Positions 19,001-26,822 of a stretch of 64,000 bases of DNA are shown piece after piece. The DNA comes from Bacteroidota bacterium. GTDB lineage: Bacteria > Bacteroidota > Bacteroidia > Chitinophagales > Saprospiraceae. The stretch's first letter is position 1; every line of letters begins with the position of its first letter. The translations under genes were made by a program, and so were the position numbers. Below the pieces are notes generated by a model. The model did not search any database, was not told the DNA's origin, and saw only the letters and a program-made list of their open reading frames with translations. The stretch is taken from the NCBI GenBank assembly GCA_018222965.1, contig JAAEZH010000013.1, forward strand, positions 1 through 64,000, given 5' to 3'.

Positions 19001-19603
19001 GGAAATGGTATACACATACCAACCGGCAGTAAGCGGGTTTGGTCCGTCTGAAACGGCGATTTGTGCTCCGGCCCCCAGAAAACTAAGTACCCACCTGTTT
19101 GCGGCATTATCGTAAGAAGCAGTCAGGTCACAACAACCACCGGATGGAAAAATAGCCGGATTGGGCGATGTTTGTCCCTGCAACTGGTTACCTGCTTTGT
19201 CATAAATAGTGAAGCCTGTATTAAAGACAACCATCACGTGATTGGGCCCTACAGCCAGGGAGGGGTCAGTAGGTTGAGAACCTGAGGAATAAGCATCAAA
19301 CACCAGAGATGGCGGCGGCATGGTTCTGCTTTGGGCCTTTTTGTGTTTGTTGACTACAAAATAATCATCTTCGGTTTGCGGGTCTTTGCCCGGCACGATA
19401 AGAGATTCGTATTCTAAGGAGCGTTTGTCTTTGGCTTCCTTTTTTGAATCATCTGAAGGAATCATATCTTCCGGTCGGTCGACCATAGGAGAAACATATT
19501 CAACGGAAGATACAGTGCCTTGATAAATTGGACTTTCCTGAGCGTTTACTGCGCCCCCTGTGAAGCAAAAAAGGAGGAGCAGCAGGACCTGAATGGTTTT
19601 CAT
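16001..19603 (-). CDS. T9SS-exported multidomain protein (propeller, 3 FnIII, GEVED, sorting domain)
   Basis: 1200-residue secreted protein. Signal peptide 1-21; a large N-terminal region (about 50-510) resembling propeller-type surface proteins (PSLAVGPNHVMVVFN, GMGYSSMSGPSTP); fibronectin III repeat at about 519-605; a GEVED domain at 612-750 (AVWIDYNNDADFTDAGELVW, ending GEVEDYTIIL); two nearly identical FnIII repeats at about 755-845 and 848-934; a jelly-roll-like region (about 945-1090); and a type A C-terminal sorting domain from 1125 (IYPNPAREE, ending in basic KRFIKH). It is exported through the type IX system and attached to or released from the surface; ligand unknown. The ATG at 19603 is preferred to an in-frame TTG 9 bases upstream. 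Confidence 0.92.
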   Translation of the reverse strand: MKTIQVLLLLLFCFTGGAVNAQESPIYQGTVSSVEYVSPMVDRPEDMIPSDDSKKEAKDKRSLEYESLIVPGKDPQTEDDYFVVNKHKKAQSRTMPPPSLVFDAYSSGSQPTDPSLAVGPNHVMVVFNTGFTIYDKAGNQLQGQTSPNPAIFPSGGCCDLTASYDNAANRWVLSFLGAGAQIAVSDGPNPLTAGWYVYTISQINDYQKLSVWSDGYYMTDNTSGSNKVWALERDAMLVGDPNAQILGFNLPGIATSGFYSPQVLNVTDSNLPAAGGATVVYMQDDAWGGVAFDHVKLWTIDVDWNSPGSSTVSTASQIATTPFIGVFDNGSFSNLAQPNGGSSIDALQATIMNQAQFRKFPTHNSAVFNFVVDTDAGSGELAGVRWFEFRQNGDNQPWSLYQEGTYTAPDGRHAWHASLAMDANGNIGMGYSSMSGPSTPSTVRVSSYYTGRLASDPLGVMTVAENLIANGNQNFSGFRYGDYSKIDVDPSNGTSFWFINEYMNSGRKGVVGVFDIVAGPPDTQAPTDPTNLVASGITDVGATLNWNASTDNVGVAQYNIFIDGNQVGTSGSPTFNVSGLSPSTTYTAAVNAQDAAGNISGNATTSFTTLAASYCSSNSNNSSEEYIGRVQLNTIDNTSGGQNYSDFTNISTTLNEGQNYTITVTAVWPGPVYAEGYAVWIDYNNDADFTDAGELVWSQAANTNSPNSGSFTVPTGTSLTSTRMRVSMKYNGIPSSCEVFSYGEVEDYTIILNAGGDTQPPSTPANLVASNETTTTIDLDWNPSTDNVGVTGYIILQDGISVGNSPTNAFTATGLSPNTTYAFQVQAYDAAGNFSGLSNIENGTTTSAPDTQAPSTPTNLVASNETDTSIDLNWNPSSDNVGVTGYEIFQDGSSIGTTPLTSATVSGLSPNTTYDFNVRAFDAAGNNSGLSNTATATTTGGGGSPGIIAAYYFETGLEGWIDGGNDCKWIQSNNAAYEGVGCVMLRDGSNTSYSESPTLDLSANNEVTVELHVFTRSMEPGEDFFVELFDGSNYQVIGNYVSGVDFITNGFFSPPLITLTAGTSNFTTNNRIRVRCNGNANNDKIAFDQVIISGDNVSIVAPPSSKEVEEGNAAMMRTFAESTSENIHIYPNPAREEINIEMANNHYDEIMIFSAKGEVLYVADPGVEQITLDISTYPTGMYFIRFISDGLATTKRFIKH
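16793..17336 (-). repeat. Tandem fibronectin III coding repeats
   Basis: Two consecutive units of about 275 bp (roughly 17070-17336 and 16793-17061) are very similar in DNA and protein. Both contain the dispersed 13-mer TTCGGCGAAAGCC (17151-17163 and 16872-16884), here coding for GLSPNT. They probably arose by recent duplication. Confidence 0.65.
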
Positions 19604-19984
19604 AAATCTCAATTATGTGGTTATGCATATGAACGGTCAGGCGAAGTTTATTCGCCTACATATATTCCAATACAAATGGATACAACAGAGAACCCGATAA
19701 GGGGGAAGAAAGGTGTTAGGCCGGTTCTATGTTCTTAGACAGTATGTACGCATCACACCTGGCCATCTATCACGAAAGGTCCTGGTAAATTGATTTTGGA
19801 CGCTTATCGGGCACGTACAAGTTCTGTATTCCCCTCAAATATATTCAAATTCAAAGGAATTTAGAGGGTTTGGCCCTTGTAATTAGGGTTTTTTGCCTTG
19901 CGGCGAATGGATAGTAAGTATAGTTAAACTAATTGCCATTTCCAACTAAATGAAGAAATTGCACCTATTGGAATTTCATTTATA
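19604..19984. other. 381-bp gap with leader hairpin and repeat copy
   Basis: Contains AGGCGAA/TTCGCCT, a perfect 7-bp hairpin at 19639-19657 that would lie in the 5' leader of the T9SS gene, and a palindromic-repeat variant at 19895-19909. I see no gene and no clear TAnnTTTG box in the expected place. Confidence 0.5.
19895..19909 (+). repeat. Dispersed palindromic repeat, variant copy
   Basis: GCCTTGCGGCGAATG; the same 15 bases recur exactly at 24091-24105. Intergenic. Confidence 0.6.
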
Positions 19985-20806
19985 CTACCCCAAACCAACA
20001 TCCAAAGACATCATTATTATAAATCCGCCGATGAATCCAAGAGTAGCGATATCCGTATTGTTTTCGAGTTGTGTTTCGGGAACGACCTCTTCGATCACAA
20101 CAAATATCATAGCACCCGCAGCGAAAGCCAATGCATAAGGCAAAACCGGGGTAAAAAAACTGACGGCAATTGCTCCTGCTACTGCAGCAATAGGTTCTAC
20201 AATAGCGGATAACTGTCCATACCAGAAACTCTTAAACTTGCTTATACCCTGCCTGCGTAATGGCATAGAAACCGCTAATCCTTCCGGGAAGTTCTGAATG
20301 CCGATTCCCAATGCCAGGGTTACTGCCCCGGTAATCGTTGCTTCCGGCATACCAGCAGCAACGCCTCCGAATAATACGCCTACTGCTAATCCTTCCGGTA
20401 TATTGTGCAGCGTTATGGCCAATACCAATAAAGTCGTTTTGTGCCAGGGCGACTTCAGTCCTTCTTTCTCACTTTCTTTAAAGTTTATGTGTAGATGAGG
20501 TAGTACTTTGTCCAATGAGAAAATAAATAATGCCCCTAAAGCAAAACCACTTGCTGCCGGAATTACCCGAACAAAACCATCGCCTGCACTCATTTCAATA
20601 GCCGGAGCCAATAAGCTCCAAAAACTAGCAGCAACCATTACCCCTCCGGTGAAGCCAAGCATACAATCCAGCAGCGTACGATTCATCCCTCTGAATAAAA
20701 AGACCAAAGAAGCTCCCGCCGCGGTAATCAGCCAGGTGAATATAGAGGCATAGAAAGCCGCCAATACCGGATCAATGTTTTTAAGGTAGTTGATAATGGT
20801 TTCCAA
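19985..20806 (-). CDS. ZIP-family divalent metal transporter
   Basis: 273-residue inner-membrane protein with about 8 membrane segments. The metal-binding signatures of the ZIP family are visible: HNIPEGLAVGVLFGG in segment 4 and GIGIQNFPEGLAV in segment 5. It imports zinc or another divalent metal. The cytoplasmic loop is short and histidine-poor (HLHINFKESEKEG), close to GufA/ZupT-type proteins. The start is TTG at 20806 with AAGGG just before it; no ATG occurs before residue 41. It follows the TraB/GumN gene after 27 bp, likely in one operon. Confidence 0.9.
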   Translation of the reverse strand: METIINYLKNIDPVLAAFYASIFTWLITAAGASLVFLFRGMNRTLLDCMLGFTGGVMVAASFWSLLAPAIEMSAGDGFVRVIPAASGFALGALFIFSLDKVLPHLHINFKESEKEGLKSPWHKTTLLVLAITLHNIPEGLAVGVLFGGVAAGMPEATITGAVTLALGIGIQNFPEGLAVSMPLRRQGISKFKSFWYGQLSAIVEPIAAVAGAIAVSFFTPVLPYALAFAAGAMIFVVIEEVVPETQLENNTDIATLGFIGGFIIMMSLDVGLG

Positions 20807-20833
20807 ACCCTTACAATTTTATGGCAATTGGTT

Positions 20834-21724
20834 TTATTTAACCGGAACAGAAGTTATCGTATATCCCAGATTGTGTAATTGACTTATTAATCCACATTCA
20901 AACATCAAATGACTTAGCCCGACAACAACAAAACAGTTTTGGGTTTTTAAATACGCTTGTAAATCGATCATCCATTTATCATTTCTATTTAGGAGGACCA
21001 ATGCGTTTTGACAAGGATGATTAAATTCGAAATTATAGTCCATATTTCTATACCACTCGATTTCCCAACATAATTCACGGGACTCTGATTTAATCCTGGC
21101 AATCATTCCGGAAAGTCTTCTTTTATGCACCTTTCGAGGCATACCTGCTACATCACCGTTTATCAACCTCAGCTGTTCTTCTGTGGTTTCAAGTCCGACT
21201 ACGGCTATATTATTTTCCCGGGCTTTTGATGCGATGTAATCATCAAGTGAGAAGTAATTCGCTGTAGTTTCTTTTCCTACACAAACTTCTTCCTTATACC
21301 ACCTGCCTAAAAAAGCAAACAACTCCGCCGGCGTCATTTTATCAAAATCCAAATCACTGGTAGAAAATAAATCAAGTACAAACTGATGGTCCTCTTTGTC
21401 CAGAAACTTTTTCCACTTGGTCTCAACAGATCGCTTATTAATGATATCAACCGCTAAATGCCCGGGAATATTCAAGTTCTCCTTTATGAGTAAATCCGAT
21501 GCCAATAAAGCACCTTCTGCTTGCTTCAAAGAATCAAAAAAGGGTTTTCCAAGCGCATGGTGAGTTCCAAATAAATAAGACACATACTGGAAATCAGGAT
21601 GTGTTACCTTATACAAAACAGTATTTGTCTCCAGGGTATCCAGTTGGGCTGATTCCTTTGAGGCAGCTGTATTAACAAAGGAAATAATTGTCAAAAAGGC
21701 CAGTATGAATTTTTCCATTTTCAT
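20834..21724 (-). CDS. TraB/GumN family protein
   Basis: 296-residue protein with an N-terminal signal sequence (to about residue 22) and the family opening LYKVTHPDFQYVSYLFGTHHALG, containing the GTxH motif, plus a later FVVVGLSHLMFECGL near the C-terminus. TraB/GumN proteins are thought to be related to Tiki-type metalloproteases; the GTHH and GLSHL histidines would fit metal ligands. Role unknown; periplasmic or surface location inferred. The ATG directly follows a TAA that ends a fossil of a hexosaminidase C-terminus. Confidence 0.85.
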   Translation of the reverse strand: MKMEKFILAFLTIISFVNTAASKESAQLDTLETNTVLYKVTHPDFQYVSYLFGTHHALGKPFFDSLKQAEGALLASDLLIKENLNIPGHLAVDIINKRSVETKWKKFLDKEDHQFVLDLFSTSDLDFDKMTPAELFAFLGRWYKEEVCVGKETTANYFSLDDYIASKARENNIAVVGLETTEEQLRLINGDVAGMPRKVHKRRLSGMIARIKSESRELCWEIEWYRNMDYNFEFNHPCQNALVLLNRNDKWMIDLQAYLKTQNCFVVVGLSHLMFECGLISQLHNLGYTITSVPVK

Positions 21725-21725
21725 T

Positions 21726-21767
21726 TAATGTTCCTCAAATATATGCGTCGCATAATTCAATCCAAGC
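21726..21767 (-). pseudogene. Fossil of a hexosaminidase C-terminus
   Basis: Read on the minus strand this codes LGLNYATHIFEEH and a TAA stop. The intact hexosaminidase upstream ends LGLNYATHGLGE. The DNA at 21744-21767 matches 22371-22394 at 22 of 24 positions. It looks like the tail of a second copy or of the original end of the gene. Confidence 0.6.
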
Positions 21768-21794
21768 ATAGGTACTACTACTTAAATGTCCCAA

Positions 21795-22337
21795 TCAATC
21801 TTTTAATTTCCAAATTAGACATCCGGTGATTATTGCGTATTTAAGATAGTCGAACATAGCGCTTACGGTTTCCAATGGCAAATGCTCCGTTCTTTGATTA
21901 TTATACGATTCCAATTTATCCAGATATTCTTCCTGGAATGTAAACAACTCCCTAAAAAATAAAACATATACAAATTGTAGAATCTGGACCAGGAAAAACA
22001 GCACTATCAGTATACCCAAAACCCTTCTTGCCTTTTTTCCGGATAGCTTTAGTTTTTTCATCCTCCATGCAAAAATCCACGCGATCACCAATACAAGAAA
22101 AGTATTAAGGATTTCAATTACCCAAAACGAAGTCTCATAATCCACATTACCCGAAATCTGATAATCCCTGACTATAAAATCTACTAAATACAAGAAGCCA
22201 GAGCTGATCAAGTAAAAAAACACCCCAATTGACATCAACTGACCGGTACTTGCTTTTGCCCTTATCTCGACTTCCTGATTATCTAATATGTCTTCCATCA
22301 AAATTGATTTTTTTGGCCCCACTCCTCGTTCCTCCAT
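21795..22337 (-). CDS. Unknown 4-TM membrane protein
   Basis: 180-residue integral membrane protein with about four hydrophobic segments (near residues 32-52, 67-90, 100-125 and 160-175) and a charged cytoplasmic stretch MKKLKLSGKKARR. No family recognised. Start could also be the ATG at 22298 (MEDILDNQ). It sits between the hexosaminidase gene (17 bp away) and the TraB/GumN gene, and the segment carrying it is bounded by the two similar hexosaminidase-end sequences, so it may have been inserted there. Confidence 0.7.
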   Translation of the reverse strand: MEERGVGPKKSILMEDILDNQEVEIRAKASTGQLMSIGVFFYLISSGFLYLVDFIVRDYQISGNVDYETSFWVIEILNTFLVLVIAWIFAWRMKKLKLSGKKARRVLGILIVLFFLVQILQFVYVLFFRELFTFQEEYLDKLESYNNQRTEHLPLETVSAMFDYLKYAIITGCLIWKLKD

Positions 22338-22354
22338 GCTCTATACTCTCTAAC

Positions 22355-24034
22355 CTACTCCCCCAATCCATGCGTTGCATAATTTAATCCAAGCTGATCA
22401 TAGTGCCTTCTAAAAGCATTCAACCTTGTCTGAAAGTCATCCCAGTCTCTGCGGCTGTCTGCCGACCACAATACTTCCGAGAGCGCTGTCATCCTTGGAA
22501 GGAGCATATATTCGGCGTAAGCCTCAGAATCAATATATTCAGTCCACAAATTAGCCTGTCCGCCAAGGATAAAAGCATGCTTGTCCTTTTCCAATGCTGC
22601 CGGCGTAGGATTAAAATGATATACTTTCTCCAGGGGCAAAAAACCACCGATAGCAAGGGGCTCATTTTCTTTATCCTCCGATTGGTAATGATCAAAATAA
22701 CAATGGGAATTTGGAGCCATTATGACGGTGTGGCTTTGTTCTGCAGCTGCAATTCCGCCCTTGTTTCCACGCCAGGACATGACCGTAGCATTCGGCGCAA
22801 GCCCGCCTTCCAGTATTTCGTCCCAGCCGATAATTTGCCGCCCTTTGCTGTTGACAAATTTTTCAATTCGATTGATAAAATAGCTTTGCAGCTGATGTTC
22901 ATCCTCCAATTCCATATCCTCTTTGCGCTGCTGACAATGCGGACATCTTTTCCAGTTTGCTTTGGGACATTCATCCCCGCCAATATGGATGTAAGTAGAA
23001 GGAAATAATTCCATAACTTCCTCCAGGACATTTTCCAAAAAGGTGAAAGTCTCTTCTTTTCCCGCACAATACACATCGTCGAATACCCCCCAGGACTCCT
23101 GTACAATTTTTGGCTGTCCGCTGGCTTGTGCTTTGCGGGATGCGTCAGACATCATATCATTCGGCACGATGCTGGGTTCTTCCGGAAAACAACTTAAAAA
23201 GGGATAGGCTGCAATTGCGGCACTGCTGTGGCCTGGCATTTCGATTTCGGGAATAACCGTGATGTGCTTTTTTGCAGCATAGGCCACGACCTCCTTCACT
23301 TCCTCCCGGGTATAAAATCCGCCGTATCTTTTATTGTCATTTCCGGTACCTGGATAATGGCCTTCGATCGTTCCGTTGCGCCAGGCTCCAACACTGGTTA
23401 ATTCGGGGTATTTTTTGATTTCAATCCGCCAAGCCTGATCTTCGGTCAGGTGCCAATGAAAGGTATTCATTTTGTGCATGGCCAGCAGATCGATATAGCG
23501 TTTGATAAAATCGACCGGAAAGAAATGACGACATACATCCAGGTGCATTCCGCGATAGCCGTATTTTGGGGAATCTTCAATTTGCACCGCAGGGATACTG
23601 ACAAATTTTCCCGGCTCCTCCCCTGTTTCTAATAATTGGCGCAAGCTTTGTATCCCGTAAAATATGCCTTTCGGCGAATGGGCTTTTATTTTGATTTTAT
23701 CATAACTGACTGATAAAACATATCCTTCTTCAGAAACAATGGTCGAATCAATGAGTAGCTGAATATTGCCCTTGCCACCTGCTTGAAAGTTGATGTTTTG
23801 ACCACTTATCCCACTAAGAATATCCCCCAGGTAAGTCCCTTCAGATTCCAGTGCTTCATCACCAATAACCTGAGTCTTTTCATTGACGATGAACCGACCG
23901 TTTAATTGCTGCAGGGCAGTAACCTGAGGTATGATTTGGTAGTCCGCTTCAGCATTTTGATAATGTTTGTACTCATTGGTACAGGAAAGAGTGGAGAGTA
24001 GAAAAATCAGACAAAGCAGGAGGTATTTAGGCAT
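22355..24034 (-). CDS. Family 20 beta-N-acetylhexosaminidase lipoprotein
   Basis: 559-residue exported enzyme that removes terminal N-acetylglucosamine or N-acetylgalactosamine, for instance from chitin or glycoprotein fragments. Lipobox LLSTLSC (C18). An N-terminal GH20b domain (about 35-150) precedes the TIM-barrel with YRGMHLDVCRHFFP, WHLTEDQAWRIEI and the catalytic Asp-Glu pair in IGGDECPK (about 350). Retaining mechanism via substrate-assisted catalysis is known for the family. First gene of a likely operon with a membrane protein, TraB/GumN and ZIP genes. A copy of the palindromic motif lies in frame (23666-23683, coding HSPKG). Confidence 0.94.
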   Translation of the reverse strand: MPKYLLLCLIFLLSTLSCTNEYKHYQNAEADYQIIPQVTALQQLNGRFIVNEKTQVIGDEALESEGTYLGDILSGISGQNINFQAGGKGNIQLLIDSTIVSEEGYVLSVSYDKIKIKAHSPKGIFYGIQSLRQLLETGEEPGKFVSIPAVQIEDSPKYGYRGMHLDVCRHFFPVDFIKRYIDLLAMHKMNTFHWHLTEDQAWRIEIKKYPELTSVGAWRNGTIEGHYPGTGNDNKRYGGFYTREEVKEVVAYAAKKHITVIPEIEMPGHSSAAIAAYPFLSCFPEEPSIVPNDMMSDASRKAQASGQPKIVQESWGVFDDVYCAGKEETFTFLENVLEEVMELFPSTYIHIGGDECPKANWKRCPHCQQRKEDMELEDEHQLQSYFINRIEKFVNSKGRQIIGWDEILEGGLAPNATVMSWRGNKGGIAAAEQSHTVIMAPNSHCYFDHYQSEDKENEPLAIGGFLPLEKVYHFNPTPAALEKDKHAFILGGQANLWTEYIDSEAYAEYMLLPRMTALSEVLWSADSRRDWDDFQTRLNAFRRHYDQLGLNYATHGLGE

Positions 24035-24058
24035 CTTGTGCGTTGGTTTAGTCCAAGC

Positions 24059-24066
24059 CGAATATA
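24059..24066 (-). promoter_or_regulatory. Variant -7 box (TAnnTTCG) of hexosaminidase
   Basis: TATATTCG on the minus strand, about 25 bases before the ATG. One of several TAnnTTCG variants in this window. Confidence 0.35.
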
Positions 24067-24090
24067 TGCAATTCTTTTTTTCGAAAAATT

Positions 24091-24105
24091 GCCTTGCGGC
24101 GAATG
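24091..24105 (+). repeat. Dispersed palindromic repeat, variant copy
   Basis: GCCTTGCGGCGAATG, identical to 19895-19909; intergenic, upstream of the hexosaminidase gene. Confidence 0.6.
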
Positions 24106-24161
24106 ACTAAATTGGCAGGCCCGGACTCTAGTTGGTTGAAACATGCAGGTCGATTGAATAA

Positions 24162-24533
24162 TTAAACTTTTTCGAACGCTGCATAATACAAGCTAAGCAG
24201 GGCAAACACAAAAAAGGGGATCAGGAAAATAAAATTCAGGAGTCCCAGATCAAAGTAATTAGACATAAAACCAAACAAAGCGCCAAAAACGACTAATCCT
24301 GCCAACCATATAACCTGGATCTTTATAAAATCACACTTGATCAAGGTACTACAGCTCTGACAATGCCATTCAGATAAGCCGTAGGACATCACATACCGCC
24401 GCACAAATTTCCCAAATGGAAATCGAAATCCGCATACCGGACAGGTTCGTGGTCCTGTGGATTTTTCTGTATGGTCAAGTATGTCGTTATTCCTCATCGA
24501 TAAGTGGATTGGCCGGGAAGCATCAGCAGCCAT
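24162..24533 (-). CDS. Small zinc-ribbon membrane protein
   Basis: 123 residues. A zinc ribbon is formed by CPVCGFRFPFG (near 34) and WHCQSCSTLIKCDF (near 58), followed by two membrane segments (about 74-92 and 98-118). No named family. The start overlaps the stop of the upstream SPFH gene (TAATG), so translation is coupled and the two products probably work together. Confidence 0.75.
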   Translation of the reverse strand: MAADASRPIHLSMRNNDILDHTEKSTGPRTCPVCGFRFPFGKFVRRYVMSYGLSEWHCQSCSTLIKCDFIKIQVIWLAGLVVFGALFGFMSNYFDLGLLNFIFLIPFFVFALLSLYYAAFEKV

Positions 24534-25045
24534 TACTGTTTGGCTAATTGCTCTATTTCTACAGAGAGTAACTCCACATAATTTTCCCTTATTGGTTTTG
24601 AAGCATTCACAAAAATAAAAGATTCCAATTCCTCAAAATTATCAAAAGAAATAATGTCAGCTTCGTATTTATTGAAAAAATCAGAAAGCGCATCTTTGAC
24701 TTCGGGCAACACAACAATTTGATAATAGTCTCTGCCAATCTGCTGCTCCAAATATCCAATTCTATCCGGTACAACCTGAAATGAAATAGTTATATCAACT
24801 CTATAAGCAATTCCATCGATTGTATTAATGTACAGGCTTTCCTTCTTCTTCATTTCTGAAACCCGGTATATCATCATGTGATCCCATACTCCAACCAGGT
24901 GAGGCCCCGGACCGTAAATTATATCCGGATTGATCCCATTATTATATCTTTCGAACTTCACACCTCTTTCCTCTTCTTCAATTTGAACGAAAAGACAGGA
25001 GCTTGTGAGCAGGAGTAATAGTGGCAGTAAAATTAGTTTTTGCAT
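24533..25045 (-). CDS. SPFH/prohibitin-like lipoprotein
   Basis: 170-residue protein with lipobox LLTSSC (C17) and an SPFH/band-7 core: EEEERGVKFERYNNGINPDI, then YGPGPHLVGVWDHMMIYRV and ITISFQVVPDRI. Usual SPFH proteins scaffold membrane assemblies through a long C-terminal coiled coil; here the protein ends soon after the core. Lipidation would put the domain in the periplasm, unlike most bacterial SPFH proteins. Start overlaps nothing upstream; downstream it is coupled (TAATG) to the zinc-ribbon gene. Region is visibly AT-rich. Confidence 0.75.
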   Translation of the reverse strand: MQKLILLPLLLLLTSSCLFVQIEEEERGVKFERYNNGINPDIIYGPGPHLVGVWDHMMIYRVSEMKKKESLYINTIDGIAYRVDITISFQVVPDRIGYLEQQIGRDYYQIVVLPEVKDALSDFFNKYEADIISFDNFEELESFIFVNASKPIRENYVELLSVEIEQLAKQ

Positions 25046-25111
25046 GTTATTGTGGTTCTCAGGATTCTGAAATCTTAGCTGAAATGAAGCTAAGTATTGA
25101 ATTAAGTATAC

Positions 25112-26290
25112 TCACCCAATGTCTTTGACAAGCATTTTGACAAGGGTTATACTCGTACCCAATGCCATACATAATGTTCCAAGCTTAGCTATTAATTTAT
25201 CTTCTTTTTCAATCATTGCCTGTAGAAAAAAATTCAGACCTTTTAGAAATACTCTTGAGAATGACAGAATAATAAAAATGCCCATATAAATTGAAACCGG
25301 GGCAAATGATGTAAAGACTATCGGAACCAAATGAATATCAACCCCATGAGCTTGCTCCGGATTTGTCCAAAAAAAGGATTCCATGAAATTTATGAAGGAT
25401 TCAAAATGGATATTTAAATGCTCAAAGTTCCCGTCAGTTATTACCATTAAAAGCAAGTACTGTGCGATTGCCAGCCCAAAGGACAATAAAATGTCTGCCA
25501 GCGCAATGGGAAAGAAAAACTTGCGCTTTTTAATTACAAAGTTCATCAGGTAAAGCGAAAAGAGTATCGTGAAAAAATCAAAAATAAAATTCACGATACT
25601 TAATACCATGGATTTTTCAGGAAGAGCTTTTCCCTGTTGTAATTCAAACCAGTAGGAGTTTAACTGATCAACAGGAATCCAATAAATGCTAATCAAAAAG
25701 GCTAATAATGTCACATAGCTACTGAATGCACTAAAATAATAGTATTGAACTGTGTTCTCTTTTATTCGACTGTAAGATATATCACTATTTAGGGTAAAGT
25801 ATGCTTTCAAAGGACGAATCAATGTAATTATGACAGCAGGGATAGATAAAACCCCAAATACCCACTTCCCGGTAACGAAGAATAAAATCAAGCAAACTAA
25901 AGGAATGTTAATAAATAGTATCGAAACCAGGAGCTTATTGAAAAAAGCTTTCCTTGCCGCCTTGTCTCCTCTTGCAACTCTTGTCCTAAAATTTTTGGTT
26001 TTTTTATTCCATTTCTTTCTATCTGTCCAATATTCGCTATCTGTCATAAACGCCATTGAACTTGAAGTCGATTCACTCGACTTGTAAAAGAAGGAGTGCC
26101 ACCAAAAAGCTACCTTAATTTTCCATTCCTTTATCGGTGTATCTCTAAGTCTTCTGGATACAGATTCTAAAGTTGAAATTAAAGATCCAAGAATATGTCG
26201 CTTTTTTGCCGGTAATAAAAAGTCAAAAAGAATAAAAACAACCCCGACAGACCAAAAAACAACCTGAATTAATGTTAGAAATTCCTCCAT
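25112..26290 (-). CDS. Unknown polytopic membrane protein
   Basis: 392 residues with about seven or eight hydrophobic segments and a basic cytoplasmic stretch (DRKKWNKKTKNFRTRVARGDKAARK, residues about 87-112). No family recognised. It lies 66 bp upstream of the SPFH lipoprotein gene on the same strand and shares its AT-rich composition, so a three-gene unit is likely. No signal sequence beyond the first membrane segment. Confidence 0.72.
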   Translation of the reverse strand: MEEFLTLIQVVFWSVGVVFILFDFLLPAKKRHILGSLISTLESVSRRLRDTPIKEWKIKVAFWWHSFFYKSSESTSSSMAFMTDSEYWTDRKKWNKKTKNFRTRVARGDKAARKAFFNKLLVSILFINIPLVCLILFFVTGKWVFGVLSIPAVIITLIRPLKAYFTLNSDISYSRIKENTVQYYYFSAFSSYVTLLAFLISIYWIPVDQLNSYWFELQQGKALPEKSMVLSIVNFIFDFFTILFSLYLMNFVIKKRKFFFPIALADILLSFGLAIAQYLLLMVITDGNFEHLNIHFESFINFMESFFWTNPEQAHGVDIHLVPIVFTSFAPVSIYMGIFIILSFSRVFLKGLNFFLQAMIEKEDKLIAKLGTLCMALGTSITLVKMLVKDIG

Positions 26291-26422
26291 ATTCGGATTG
26301 GTTAAAGCAGGTGCATACTTTCCACCTCACCTTCCAATCCACATCCCTGCCAGTTTCAGTACAATTTAAGACAATAACGAATCACCAAATACAGAAACAA
26401 GATATACAAAAGACACAATAAT

Positions 26423-26716
26423 TTAAGATTTATCAAACTTGCCCGTCTTATCCTCAAACACCACGTCTTTCCCTTTCTTTAGATGGATCTGCATATTTAA
26501 GATCAGTTCCTCTCCTCCCGCTTCCAAGGCTGCTTCCTTCACATCCTGAATCAATTGCAACAATTCGGGAAAGGTGCCTTCCACCACGGTGGAAAATGGT
26601 TGCACCTCGTAGCGCAATCCGGATTTCTGAATGACTCTTATGGCCTCATCTATGACGGGATAGGCTTCCGTGGTATTGACAGGAATTAATTGAAGAGAAA
26701 GATTTGCTTTGGACAT
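26423..26716 (-). CDS. Thiamine-binding protein, MTH1187/YkoF-like
   Basis: 97-residue ferredoxin-like-fold protein of the MTH1187 (DUF77) family: SLQLIPVNTTEAYPVIDEAI, then YEVQPFSTVVEGTFPELLQLIQD. Members bind thiamine or related pyrimidines in the cytoplasm. Single gene with a TAAATTCG box (26733-26740) directly upstream on the minus strand and a very short leader. Confidence 0.88.
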   Translation of the reverse strand: MSKANLSLQLIPVNTTEAYPVIDEAIRVIQKSGLRYEVQPFSTVVEGTFPELLQLIQDVKEAALEAGGEELILNMQIHLKKGKDVVFEDKTGKFDKS

Positions 26717-26732
26717 GTAAATGCGTTTAATG

Positions 26733-26740
26733 CGAATTTA
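26733..26740 (-). promoter_or_regulatory. Variant -7 box upstream of the thiamine-binding protein gene
   Basis: TAAATTCG on the minus strand, 17 bases before the ATG. Confidence 0.35.
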
Positions 26741-26822
26741 CAGGAATGTGGATAATTAAAAATTAACACCTAAAAATTCTACTTTACCCACACCCATATT
26801 CTGCCTGAGAATCCAGTAAGGC

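Noticed and set aside
22403-23008. 201-codon frame opposite the hexosaminidase gene
   Set aside because: Lies wholly within a well-supported gene on the other strand and looks like random sequence.
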